Below, one piece after another: positions 16,161 through 24,793 of a DNA stretch of 64,000 bases. The notes beneath the pieces were generated by a model. That model was not told where the DNA came from and searched no databases. It saw only the letters and a list, made by a program, of their open reading frames with translations. How positions within the stretch are numbered: position 1 is the stretch's first letter; the number at the start of each line of letters is the position of its first letter. The stretch is from positions 248,001-312,000 of the forward strand of contig NZ_CAJRAU010000002.1 of assembly GCF_907165045.1 (NCBI RefSeq), given 5' to 3'. A program made the translations under genes and the position numbers. The stretch comes from Dyadobacter linearis. GTDB lineage: Bacteria > Bacteroidota > Bacteroidia > Cytophagales > Spirosomataceae.

Positions 16161-16396
16161 TCTGACGCATTATATGGATTGACGGTGGATTTGCTTTCGT
16201 TTTGCTTATTGTTCGTGACAACACCAACAATGGCGGCGGCTTTCTGACGCATTACAAGGATTGACGGTGGGCTTGCTTTCGTTTTGCTTGTTGTTGGTGA
16301 CAACACCAACAATGGCGGCAACTTTGTGACGCATGATATGGATTGAAGGTGAGCTTGCTTTCGTTTTGCTTGTTGTTGGTGACAACACCAACAATA
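16161..16396. repeat. Three tandem 82-bp repeats, each carrying a REP hairpin
   Basis: Units begin at 16161, 16243 and 16325, exactly 82 bp apart. Each begins with TGACGCAT, which in the first unit encodes the THYMD end of the RAYT reading frame, and ends in a hairpin with TTGTTGGTG, ACAA loop and CACCAACAA (copies at 16209-16230, 16291-16312 and 16373-16394; the first has one mismatch). So the array repeats the 3' end of the transposase gene together with its hairpin. Leftward frames across it are products of the repetition. The rest of the gap to the GH5 gene at 16532 holds nothing recognised. Confidence 0.9.
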
Positions 16397-16531
16397 GCGA
16401 ACGAAGAGTACGAAAAGGAGCGGAGCAGCCGGATCAAATGATTCTCTGAAAATCGTAGCTGACAATATCAGCTAAGTAAAAGATCCGAGCGCCTGTATTT
16501 TAATGAAAGTAACAACGATACCCATTTTACG

Positions 16532-17671
16532 ATGCATCGCAGGACTTTCATTAAAAATACAGGCGCATTTGTTGCTACCGGGGCCGCAATAACGCCCGGG
16601 TTCGCGTTCCAAACGCCAAATGCCAAGAATAAGCTGCCCAAATGGAAGGGTTTTAATTTACTCGATTTCTTCTCGCCCGATCCGGCATCCGCCCGCAAGC
16701 CTACCACCGAAGATCATTTCAAATGGATGAGCGACTGGGGTTTTGATTTTGTGAGAGTTCCGATGGCTTATCCTGCCTATGTGAAATTTGACAGAACTAA
16801 AAATATTACGCCGGAGGAAGTATATCAAATTGACCAGCAGGCTGTTGATAAAATAGATAGGTTGGTAATGATGGCGCACAAATACAAAATGCACGTGAGT
16901 CTGAACCTTCACCGCGCGCCGGGCTATTGCATTAATGCAGGCTTTCATGAACCTTATAACCTCTGGACGGATCAAAAAGCACAGGACGCATTTTGCTATC
17001 ACTGGAATATGTGGGCCAAACGTTATAAAAATGTTTCTTCCCAGCTGATCAGTTTTGACCTGCTCAATGAACCGAGTATGCGGGAGGATATGAATGATCA
17101 GCATTCAAAAAGATCTTCGGTTCCTGGCGCGACTTATAGAAAAGTCGCACTCGCAGCCCAGGAGGCGATCAGAAAGGAAAATCCGAATCATTTGATCATC
17201 GCCGATGGAAACGATGTGGGCAACTCGGTCATTCCGGAGATTGCAGATCTGGATATTGGGCAAAGTTGCAGAGGCTATCACCCGGGCATTATCTCGCATT
17301 ACAAAGCGCCCTGGGCGATGAAAGAAACGGATAACCTGCCCGAAGTAAAGTGGCCGGGACAGGTAGGAGAGCAATACCTCAGCCGCGAAATGCTCGAAAA
17401 ATACTACAAACCCTGGATCGAACTGGTCGCGAAAGGGGTGGGGGTACATTGCGGGGAATGCGGCTGTTGGAACAAAACGCCGCATGCAGTGTTCCTGGCG
17501 TGGTTTTCGGACGTATTGGATATTCTATCTTCTAACGGGATCGGTTTTTCGCTTTGGGAATTCTCAGGAGATTTTGGCGTACTGAACTCTCGCCGCGACG
17601 ATGTGGCTTACGAAGACTGGCACGGACAAAAGCTGGACAGAAAGCTCCTTAATTTGCTAATGAAATACTAA
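16532..17671 (+). CDS. Glycoside hydrolase family 5, Tat-exported
   Basis: 379 residues. Residues 1-26 have a Tat-like signal (RRTFIKNTGAFVATGAAI). The rest is a GH5 TIM barrel acting on beta-linked glucans, mannans or similar substrates: FDFVRVPMAYP strand, SLNLHRAPGY with the conserved His, the acid/base Glu180 in LLNEPS and the nucleophile Glu309 in GVHCGECG, then FSLWEFSGDFG. Length is typical of a single catalytic domain with no binding module. It lies alone on the plus strand, convergent with a VOC gene 8 bp away. Substrate not assignable by eye. Confidence 0.9.
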   Translation: MHRRTFIKNTGAFVATGAAITPGFAFQTPNAKNKLPKWKGFNLLDFFSPDPASARKPTTEDHFKWMSDWGFDFVRVPMAYPAYVKFDRTKNITPEEVYQIDQQAVDKIDRLVMMAHKYKMHVSLNLHRAPGYCINAGFHEPYNLWTDQKAQDAFCYHWNMWAKRYKNVSSQLISFDLLNEPSMREDMNDQHSKRSSVPGATYRKVALAAQEAIRKENPNHLIIADGNDVGNSVIPEIADLDIGQSCRGYHPGIISHYKAPWAMKETDNLPEVKWPGQVGEQYLSREMLEKYYKPWIELVAKGVGVHCGECGCWNKTPHAVFLAWFSDVLDILSSNGIGFSLWEFSGDFGVLNSRRDDVAYEDWHGQKLDRKLLNLLMKY

Positions 17672-17679
17672 AGAGCATG

Positions 17680-18177
17680 TTACTGGTTCAGCTCCCCGAG
17701 CAAGCCGCGCAGATTGAGGGATTTGGTGAACATTTCGATAGAACCGTCGGGCAGGTACGTCCAGAGTTCTTTCGGTCTGTCCCAATATAATTCCACGCCA
17801 TTATTATCAGGATCATTGAGATAAAGCGCCTCTGAAACACCGTGATCGCTGGCGCCGGAAAGCGGGTATTCTGCTTTTAAAAGTCTGTCCAGGATCGCTG
17901 CCAGGTCTTTTCTGGTAGGGTATAAAATGGCAGTGTGAAAAAGCCCGACACTGTGCTGCGGAGCAGGCGGAGCGTCTTTGCTGTACCAGGTATTCAAACC
18001 AATATGATGGTGGTAACCGCCAGCGGAAATGAAAACCGCCTGGTCGCCGTAGCGTGTCGTAATTTCAAAACCCAACAAGCCACAATAAAAGTCAATAGCA
18101 CGATCCAGGTCGGCCACTTTTAGGTGCACGTGACCAATACGGGTAAGGGTCGGGAGCTTATAATCCTGAGGTTCCAT
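17680..18177 (-). CDS. VOC-family protein resembling catechol-2,3-dioxygenase
   Basis: 165 residues with two VOC modules: IGHVHLKVADLDRAIDFYCGL and, in the second half, FHTAILYPTRKDLAAILDRLL and YLNDPDNNGVELYWDRP. His in the first strand, His in GLFHTA and Glu in GVELYWD are the expected metal ligands of extradiol dioxygenases of the CatE type. The real substrate is unknown. It is convergent with GH5 and divergent from the isomerase at 18285 (107 bp). Confidence 0.87.
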   Translation of the reverse strand: MEPQDYKLPTLTRIGHVHLKVADLDRAIDFYCGLLGFEITTRYGDQAVFISAGGYHHHIGLNTWYSKDAPPAPQHSVGLFHTAILYPTRKDLAAILDRLLKAEYPLSGASDHGVSEALYLNDPDNNGVELYWDRPKELWTYLPDGSIEMFTKSLNLRGLLGELNQ

Positions 18178-18284
18178 GATAGAGTTTTGAGGTTAGCTTT
18201 GTAAACCAAATTACATTTAGTTGCGGTAAAAAATTCCCCCGCAGCCCTTTAACCCATAGACCAATTACCTCACATTCCTATTTT

Positions 18285-19199
18285 ATGAACCGTCGAGAAG
18301 CAATGTCCTCTATGCTGGCCGTCAGTGGTACGGGACTTTTACCAGCCGAAACTTTGAAAGCCAAACAAGATCCGTTTATATATTCGCTCAATATGAGCAC
18401 GTTGCGTGGCCACAAGCTGGGTTTTCGCAAAGAGCTGGAAGTAGCGTCAAAAGCAGGTTATCGCTCAGTGGAAATATGGGTTAATACCTTGCAGGACTAT
18501 CTTAAAAACGGCGGTAACCTGAAAGAGGCGAAATCTATGATCGATGATCTCGGCCTGAAAGTAGAGGATGCGATCGGGTTTGCTCCCTGGATTGTAGACG
18601 ATAGTGCCACCAGGACAAAAGCTTCGGAACAATTAAAACTGGAAATGGATCAGCTTGCCGCAATAGGTTGTCCGCGCATAGCCGCGCCACCGATGGGCGC
18701 AACAACCGGAGATTCGCTCGATCTGAAAAGAGTAGCGGAACGTTATCGGGCGATATTGGAGCTGGGAGATACCACAAAAGTGACTCCGCACCTTGAAATG
18801 TGGGGATTTTCAAAAAACCTTAGCCGGGTGGGTGAGATACTGTATGTCGCGGTAGAAGCGGATCATCCCTCGGCAAAAGTGTTGATGGACGTCTACCATT
18901 TGCATAAAGGCGGATCAGGAATGGATAGTGTGAAGGATGTCGGGAAGCCGCTGGTCGAGATTTTTCATATTAACGATTACCCCAAAACACCGCCACGGGA
19001 AACTATTACCGACGCGGATCGGGTTTATGCAGGAGACGGCGTAGCGCCTTTGAAAGAACTTTTGAAAAATCTGAAAAATCCCGAAAAACCGGTGATCCTT
19101 TCTTTCGAAGTATTCAATCAGGGATATTATGCACAGGATGCATTGCTGGTAGCGAAAACCGGTCTGGAAAAAATGAAAAAAGTAGCACAGGGAGTTTAA
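18285..19199 (+). CDS. Sugar phosphate isomerase/epimerase-like protein
   Basis: 304 residues, xylose-isomerase-like TIM barrel. The N-terminus MNRREAMSSMLAVSGTGLLPA looks like a weak twin-arginine signal, so it is probably exported like its relative at 14137. Metal-ligand segments: Glu in YRSVEIWVN, Glu in TPHLEMWGF, Asp/His in MDVYHLHKGGSG, His in IFHINDYP and Glu in LSFEVFNQ. Such proteins in Bacteroidota sugar-oxidation clusters act as isomerases or epimerases of keto sugars; the substrate is inferred only. It lies 10 bp before the GNAT gene and probably shares its transcript. Confidence 0.87.
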   Translation: MNRREAMSSMLAVSGTGLLPAETLKAKQDPFIYSLNMSTLRGHKLGFRKELEVASKAGYRSVEIWVNTLQDYLKNGGNLKEAKSMIDDLGLKVEDAIGFAPWIVDDSATRTKASEQLKLEMDQLAAIGCPRIAAPPMGATTGDSLDLKRVAERYRAILELGDTTKVTPHLEMWGFSKNLSRVGEILYVAVEADHPSAKVLMDVYHLHKGGSGMDSVKDVGKPLVEIFHINDYPKTPPRETITDADRVYAGDGVAPLKELLKNLKNPEKPVILSFEVFNQGYYAQDALLVAKTGLEKMKKVAQGV

Positions 19200-19209
19200 A
19201 ATTGCGTTT

Positions 19210-19500
19210 ATGAGCGAAGTAAAGATGAAGCTTGACAATAGAAAGCGCGGCGCTTTCTATATAGAGGAAGAAGGAAAGCAGATCGGGGAAATGGTGATCG
19301 GGGTGAGTGATACCACACTCACGGTGTACCACACGGAAGTTGACCCTGACAAAGAGGGTAAGGGTTTCGCGAAACAAATGTTTGATAAAATGGTGGCTTA
19401 CGCGCGCCAGGAACATTTGCAGGTTTTGCCGCTTTGCCAGTATGTACACCTGCAATTCAAGCGGCATCCTGAAAATTTTGAGGATATCTGGAAAAAATAG
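19210..19500 (+). CDS. Small GNAT-fold N-acetyltransferase (YjdJ-like)
   Basis: 96 residues, the short GNAT type with a reduced N-terminus: FYIEEEGKQIGEM, TVYHTEVDPDKEGKGFAKQMF (the GKGFAKQ acetyl-CoA loop) and LCQYVHLQFKRHPE, which is close to the family ending. Typical for the YjdJ group of about 90-100 residues. The substrate is unknown. It ends inside the bidirectional terminator, which holds its stop codon. Confidence 0.88.
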   Translation: MSEVKMKLDNRKRGAFYIEEEGKQIGEMVIGVSDTTLTVYHTEVDPDKEGKGFAKQMFDKMVAYARQEHLQVLPLCQYVHLQFKRHPENFEDIWKK

Positions 19501-19526
19501 AGCTGCACAACGCAGCTCTATTTTTT
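19492..19526. terminator. Bidirectional terminator containing both stop codons
   Basis: A perfect 15-bp stem (A-run, TAGAGCTGC and its complement) with five-base loop ACAAC, A run on the left and T run on the right. The plus-strand GNAT stop TAG is at 19498-19500 and the minus-strand kinase stop TAG is at 19518-19520, so each arm holds one stop codon. Confidence 0.9.
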
Positions 19527-21923
19527 ATTGGCAAGTGGAAGAAAAACAATAAAATCGGATCCTTCACCCACTGTACTCCTGGCTGTAATATGCCCGTGGT
19601 GATTCTGTACCACTTTTTTGCAAAGCGCCAGCCCGATTCCCGAACCCGAGAATTCGCTGCGTCCGTGCAGTCGCTGGAACATCTGGAATATCCTGTCCAG
19701 ATATATTTCATCAAAGCCAATTCCATTATCGGAAACTACAATGCGTGCGTAGGAAAATCCTTCCAGCGGTTTGGCAATGGACAATACCTCTTCGGCAGTG
19801 GCTTCTCTCGATAAAAGTCTGATCTCAGAAGGCGCGTCGGGTTTACGGTATTTGATCGCATTGCTGAGCAGATTTTGCATTAACTGGGTCAACTGCGGCC
19901 GGTTTCCGTGAATTTCCGGCAGATCTTCAACGATGACGGAAGTTTTCTGTTCCTGAATCGCGATTTCCAAATCCGCCAGAATGTGACTCACCATTTCTTT
20001 CAAACCAACCGGCTGAAAATCAGTATCCCGAGTCGCCAATCTTGAATATGCCAGCAGGTCATCGATCATCAGCGACATTCTTTTGGATGCATCCTGGATC
20101 CGGTTGAGCATAAATACCCCGTTCTCATCGAGTTGTTTCGAGTAAAGCGACTGCAACCGTGAACCAAACGACTGGATCTTCCGGAGCGGCTCCTGCATAT
20201 CGTGACTTGCCGCATAAGCAAATTGTTGCAAGTTATTATTTGAATTGATCAGCTCCGCATTTGTCTGGTTCAGTTCCGCAGTGCGCTGCTGTACCCTTCT
20301 TTCCAGGTCGTTGACAAGCTGCCGGTATTTTTCTTCACTCTTTTCAAGCGCATGCCGCGATTTCACCTGCTCAGTTACATCCACGGCCATATCCAGGATC
20401 GCATAGATCTGGCCCTCGCTGTTGCGAAGCGGTTTGTAGGTATAATCGTAATAAAATGTCTGTAATTCACCATCGATCACAATATCTCCCCGGGCACCTT
20501 GTTCCGAATGTGCGTCACCAGTTTCATAAATGCGTTTCAGGATTTCCACAAATGGCTGTTCTCTGAGTTCAGGCAAAGCTTCCAGAAGCGGTTTTCCGAT
20601 CACAGAGTCCCCTTTTCCCCAAAGCTTCAACATAGCTGCATTTGGAATATCAATCACAAAATCCCTGCCTACAAACAATGCAGTAGCGACAGGCGCCTGC
20701 TGGATCAATGTCCGCAGGTGTTCTTCGCTGGTCTTAATGCGCTGTTCCGAGTGGACCCGGTCAGTAATATCCATGACGATCCCCGACAAAGAAGTGGCTT
20801 CTCCGTGGCTGTCGAACATATATTGCCCTATCACCCTGACCCAGTGGATCGACGCATCGTCCCACACGAAGCGGGCTTCATAGCGAAGTTCTCCTGTTTC
20901 AGCGGCCACTTCGTAAGCCTTTTCGCGGATCGGCAGATCTTCCGGGTGAACGTGTTCGATGAATATGTGCCTTGTCACGTGCCTGTCTTCATGGCCGGTC
21001 AGGATCTTCGCCATGGTAGGCGAATAGATGATCTCGTCGGTTTTTGAATTAACCAGAAACGAACCTGCGCCCGACCCTTCTATGGTCATAGCAGCCTGTT
21101 TGTCAGCCCATTCTACTTTTTCACGATTAATTACTTCATCTGTTATATCCCTGGAAATACCTGCGAAACGGTAGGGCATTCCTCCATCGGTAAAATAAGC
21201 CTGGCCGGAGCAATGCAGCCAGCGGAGTACCCTGTCTTTTGCACCTATCGTGCGGTATCTGATATCATAGGGTGCCCTGATCTTAGGATCGAGCGAAGCG
21301 ATAGTGGCGTCCCTGGCCCGTTCCTTATCATCAGGGTGGATATATCTGGAAACAATTTCGTAGTCCAGCACCTCTTCGTCCGGGTTTCCGTACAGTTCCC
21401 GGCAGCGCTGGTTGGTAATTATTTTTTTGGTAAAAGGGTCAAAATTCCAGGTGCCTAGCTGGGCGGCTTCCATAGCGAATTTCAGGCTCGCTTCACTTTC
21501 CGCCCGCTCTTTTTCAAGTCGGAGCTGCTCGGTAATATCCAGCATGGAACCGACCATCCGGACCGGTTTTCCGTCTACGATAATGGTGTAGCCGCGGTCA
21601 TGAACGTGGGCATATTCGCCGTTTGCACGACGGAAGCGGTAAAAATCCGACCAATGCGGCTCTCCCTGCTCGATGACCTGGTGGATTTTCTGAACAACCC
21701 GTTCCTGATCGTCCGGATGAATATGGTCGTACCAGGACTGGGGGCCCTTTTGCAGATCTTGGGGAGAATGCCCAAAATTCTGCTGAATTCCTTCGTTCCA
21801 CCAAACTGTGCTGTTCACAAGATCCCAATCCCAGATCACGTCACGCGTCGCTTTTGCAACAAGCTGGAACCTTTCAATGGCAACTAAAAGATCGTCTTTC
21901 CGATCGTCAAGAGAGTTAATCAT
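19518..21923 (-). CDS. Soluble hybrid-sensor-type histidine kinase with four PAS domains
   Basis: 801 residues and no membrane segment, so a cytoplasmic sensor. Four PAS/PAC units are visible: about 14-132 (DVIWDWDLVNSTVWWN), 143-265 (FAMEAAQLGTWNFD), 275-392 and 400-520 (LIQQAPVATALFV); then a coiled linker (VQQRTAELNQTNAELINSNN), HisKA with His574 in AASHDMQEPLRKIQ, and an ATPase domain (NLLSNAIKYRKPD, VVSDNGIGFDE, GSGIGLALCKKVV). No receiver domain is attached and no response regulator is adjacent, so it is an orphan kinase. This layout resembles phytochrome-like and DosS-like sensors, but no chromophore or heme residue can be assigned. Confidence 0.93.
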   Translation of the reverse strand: MINSLDDRKDDLLVAIERFQLVAKATRDVIWDWDLVNSTVWWNEGIQQNFGHSPQDLQKGPQSWYDHIHPDDQERVVQKIHQVIEQGEPHWSDFYRFRRANGEYAHVHDRGYTIIVDGKPVRMVGSMLDITEQLRLEKERAESEASLKFAMEAAQLGTWNFDPFTKKIITNQRCRELYGNPDEEVLDYEIVSRYIHPDDKERARDATIASLDPKIRAPYDIRYRTIGAKDRVLRWLHCSGQAYFTDGGMPYRFAGISRDITDEVINREKVEWADKQAAMTIEGSGAGSFLVNSKTDEIIYSPTMAKILTGHEDRHVTRHIFIEHVHPEDLPIREKAYEVAAETGELRYEARFVWDDASIHWVRVIGQYMFDSHGEATSLSGIVMDITDRVHSEQRIKTSEEHLRTLIQQAPVATALFVGRDFVIDIPNAAMLKLWGKGDSVIGKPLLEALPELREQPFVEILKRIYETGDAHSEQGARGDIVIDGELQTFYYDYTYKPLRNSEGQIYAILDMAVDVTEQVKSRHALEKSEEKYRQLVNDLERRVQQRTAELNQTNAELINSNNNLQQFAYAASHDMQEPLRKIQSFGSRLQSLYSKQLDENGVFMLNRIQDASKRMSLMIDDLLAYSRLATRDTDFQPVGLKEMVSHILADLEIAIQEQKTSVIVEDLPEIHGNRPQLTQLMQNLLSNAIKYRKPDAPSEIRLLSREATAEEVLSIAKPLEGFSYARIVVSDNGIGFDEIYLDRIFQMFQRLHGRSEFSGSGIGLALCKKVVQNHHGHITARSTVGEGSDFIVFLPLANKK

Positions 21924-22175
21924 ACGAATTGAGGATGCTGTAAAATGCGGGATTTTTGCATTTGAAGCATAAACACTTTATAAAAAAATCACATTAGAAG
22001 AATTCAACGAATGCTGGTTTCCCAACCGGGATCGGGCACTTATTGTTCCGGAATTATTGTGAAAAAACTGCACCCGACTTCTATTAGCGGCAATTTAAAG
22101 TAAAAGAACAACACAGGTCAGCTTTTAATACAATTAGAGAAACTACATCGTCGGACTGCTAAAATACAAAATCTT

Positions 22176-22814
22176 ATGCTGAGAATTACACATTATCCAC
22201 TCGCATTGGCGCTTCTGATCCTGACGGGTTGCATGATATTGCCAGAGAAGAAACCGGTCCCGCTATTCGACGGCAAGACCTTTAATGGCTGGGAAGGTGA
22301 TACCGTAAAAACCTGGAAGATCGAGGACGGTGCGATCACGGGAGGATCTCTGACCGAAACTGTGCCGCACAATGAATTTTTACGCACAAAGAAAAGCTAT
22401 TCCAATTTCATATTGAAAGTGAAGTTTAAGCTTACCGGAAGTGAGGGTTTTATTAATACCGGCGTGCAGTTCCACAGCGTCAGGGCCAAAGACCCGGCTT
22501 ACGAAATGATTGGTTATCAGGCAGATTTGGGAGATAAGTTCTGGGCCAGCCTTTATGATGAATCCAGAAGAAACAAAACACTGATCGCACCGGATTCGGC
22601 ATTGGTTGAGAAGATAGTGAAAAGGAATGAATGGAATGATTACGAAGTGCACAGCCAGAACGGGCGGATACGAATATTACTAAATGGGACGCAGACCGTC
22701 GACTATACCGAGCCGGACAAATCGATACCGCAAAATGGGATCATCGGTTTGCAGATTCACGGCGGCGGCAAGGCGAAGGTCTACTTTAAAGATTTGTGGA
22801 TAGAAGAAATTTAG
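22176..22814 (+). CDS. DUF1080 (3-keto-disaccharide hydrolase-type) lipoprotein
   Basis: 212 residues. Residues 1-19 are a lipoprotein signal with lipobox LTGC (Cys19). The domain (LFDGKTFNGWEG, KTWKIEDGAITGG, EFLRTKKSYSNFILKVKFKL, NTGVQFHS, GIIGLQIHGGGKAKVYFKD) matches the DUF1080/3-keto-disaccharide hydrolase family, a concanavalin-like fold. Members cleave glycosides after oxidation at C3. It fits with the Gfo/Idh/MocA and isomerase genes nearby. It is convergent with the DinB-like gene, with 7 bp between. Activity is inferred from the family. Confidence 0.9.
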   Translation: MLRITHYPLALALLILTGCMILPEKKPVPLFDGKTFNGWEGDTVKTWKIEDGAITGGSLTETVPHNEFLRTKKSYSNFILKVKFKLTGSEGFINTGVQFHSVRAKDPAYEMIGYQADLGDKFWASLYDESRRNKTLIAPDSALVEKIVKRNEWNDYEVHSQNGRIRILLNGTQTVDYTEPDKSIPQNGIIGLQIHGGGKAKVYFKDLWIEEI

Positions 22815-22821
22815 CCCGGCG

Positions 22822-23307
22822 TCACTTCCAGGCGTTTAATAATCTTCGTATTACTACAATTTCTGCCGTGTGGTAAGAATTGTGATCGGCGATCAGCAGT
22901 GCTTCACGCAGCAGGGTCTGACCATCGCCCCAGGGAAATGCGGCAAAAAGGTCATTTGTTTCTGTCTTCAGCAATGCGAAAAATTGTTTTTGATCGTCGC
23001 GGATCTCGTTTAATGCATTTTCCCATTCCTCGTCACTTACCTGTTCATGCGCCGGTGTCCAATAGTCTTTCGGCCACTCTTTTTCCTTGTATTCACTTGA
23101 AACGGAAAATTCCAGAATGTCCTTTTGCGCAATCCTTAAATGCTCAACCAGCTGCCAGATGCTGTAAGGCAGACTTTCGGGAACAACTCCTCTTAAATCG
23201 GCAGGCAGCTTTGCCGTGGCATCCCATAATGAGACGTGTGCATTTCCTTTTTCTATCAGCGTTATCAGCTCGTTGACCAGCTTATTTATTTGGTTTTTTT
23301 CCATCAT
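22822..23307 (-). CDS. DinB-fold protein
   Basis: 161 residues, DinB/YfiT-like four-helix bundle. PYSIWQLVEHLRIAQKDIL holds the first His metal ligand and ADHNSYHTAEIVVIRR the C-terminal pair. These proteins are metal-binding enzymes, often thiol transferases; this one has no assigned reaction. An upstream TTG at 23316 would give a longer form, but the tandem ATGs at 23304-23307 are better. It is divergent from the Gfo/Idh/MocA gene by 82 bp. Confidence 0.85.
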   Translation of the reverse strand: MMEKNQINKLVNELITLIEKGNAHVSLWDATAKLPADLRGVVPESLPYSIWQLVEHLRIAQKDILEFSVSSEYKEKEWPKDYWTPAHEQVSDEEWENALNEIRDDQKQFFALLKTETNDLFAAFPWGDGQTLLREALLIADHNSYHTAEIVVIRRLLNAWK

Positions 23308-23389
23308 GATTATCAATAGTCAGTCTTTTAAGAAAGCATTATTTGTTTATTTTTAGCAAAAACAACCTGTCACTATTTTCTTCTTCAAA

Positions 23390-24769
23390 ATGAATCCTAC
23401 ACGTCGTAAGTTCCTCAAAAATGTGACTGCTGCCTCGGCACTCGTAGCGAGTCAGTCTGTGGCCAAGCCATTTAATATTATCAAAGACCTCAAAAAAATC
23501 AGTCCGAACGACAAAATACGTTTTGCGACGATCGGAATGGGTATTCAGGGTCACAGCGACACGAAGGCCGCTTTGCGCAGCGGGACAGGAGCCGAGTTCG
23601 TAGCGGCAGCTGACCTGTACGACGGCAGGCTCACCCGGGTCAAGGAACTCTACGGAAAAGATATTTTCACAACCCGCGATCATCGGGAGATACTGGAAAG
23701 AAAGGATATCGACGCAGTTTTGGTAGTAACCTCCGACCATTGGCACGACCATATTACCAAAGCATCACTCGCTGCCGGAAAGCACGTTTACTGTGAAAAG
23801 CCGATGGTACACCATATTAATGAAGGTCTTTCGGTGATCGATGCGTGGAAAAAATCGGGTAAAACGATGCAGGTAGGCAGTCAGCGGATCAGCTCCTCCG
23901 CATTCAAAGAGGCGAAACGGCTGTTTCAAGCCGGTGAGATTGGCGAAATCAATTATGTGGAATCAAACAACGACCGGTTCAACTCGATAGGAGCCTGGAA
24001 CTACTCCATCCCGACAGACGCTTCCGTGAATTCAGTCGACTGGGATACTTTTCTCGGAGACGCACCCAAGGTACCTTTTGATGCCAAACGCTTCTTCCGG
24101 TGGCGCAACTACCGCGATTATGGTACCGGTGTCGCGGGTGATTTGTTTGTCCATTTGATTACGGGAGTACATTTTGTAACTGCTTCAAATGGACCTGAGC
24201 GGATTTTTTCTTCGGGAGAATTGAGTTATTGGAAAGATGGTCGGGACGTGCCGGATGTACTGGTTTCCATTCTTGACTACCCTAAAACCGATATTCATGC
24301 CAACTTCCAGATGGTACTGCGTGTGAACTTCGCAAATGCCGGCGCGATCGCCAACAATACCCGCATTATCGGAACAGAAGGTCAGATCGAATTTACAGAA
24401 GATAACCTTATTTTGACCAAAAAGAAACTGCCGAAAGCACCAGGATTTGGCGGGTACGATAGCTATAATACATTTTCTGAGAGTGAGCAAAAGGAATTCA
24501 AGAAGCAGTATGATGCACAATATCCAGCCGAGATGCGCAAAGCGGATCCTGTAAAAGAAGTACGTTTTGACGCTCCAAAGGACGAAGATGAGCATGCAGA
24601 CCATTTCAGGGATTTCTTTGATAATATCAAAAAAGGCAGTGTTGCGACCATTGAAGATCCAATCTTTGCATTCCGCGCGGCTGCGCCGGTTCTGGCTTGT
24701 AATGAGAGTTATTTCAGCAAAAAGGTGATCAAATGGGATCCGGTTGCGATGAAAATTAAGAAAAAGTAA
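23390..24769 (+). CDS. Gfo/Idh/MocA-family oxidoreductase, Tat-exported
   Basis: 459 residues. A twin-arginine signal RRKFLKNVTAASALVA occupies residues 4-20. Then a Rossmann fold (RFATIGMGIQGHSD), the active-site CEKPM motif with catalytic Lys, and a C-terminal alpha/beta domain. These enzymes use bound NAD(P) to oxidise or isomerise sugars, often at C3. Export to the periplasm with tightly bound cofactor is typical for this class in Bacteroidota. First gene of a likely operon with esterase (24794) and SDR (25654). A role in oxidative glycoside breakdown is inferred. Confidence 0.92.
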   Translation: MNPTRRKFLKNVTAASALVASQSVAKPFNIIKDLKKISPNDKIRFATIGMGIQGHSDTKAALRSGTGAEFVAAADLYDGRLTRVKELYGKDIFTTRDHREILERKDIDAVLVVTSDHWHDHITKASLAAGKHVYCEKPMVHHINEGLSVIDAWKKSGKTMQVGSQRISSSAFKEAKRLFQAGEIGEINYVESNNDRFNSIGAWNYSIPTDASVNSVDWDTFLGDAPKVPFDAKRFFRWRNYRDYGTGVAGDLFVHLITGVHFVTASNGPERIFSSGELSYWKDGRDVPDVLVSILDYPKTDIHANFQMVLRVNFANAGAIANNTRIIGTEGQIEFTEDNLILTKKKLPKAPGFGGYDSYNTFSESEQKEFKKQYDAQYPAEMRKADPVKEVRFDAPKDEDEHADHFRDFFDNIKKGSVATIEDPIFAFRAAAPVLACNESYFSKKVIKWDPVAMKIKKK

Positions 24770-24793
24770 CTACAACTATTATTTCCTAAATCC

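Noticed and set aside
16022..16465. Leftward 147-residue frame and shorter frames across the 82-bp array
   Set aside because: The predicted protein is itself a threefold repeat made by the DNA array (VVTNNKQNES units); it has no start signals and lies on the strand opposite the transposase remnant.
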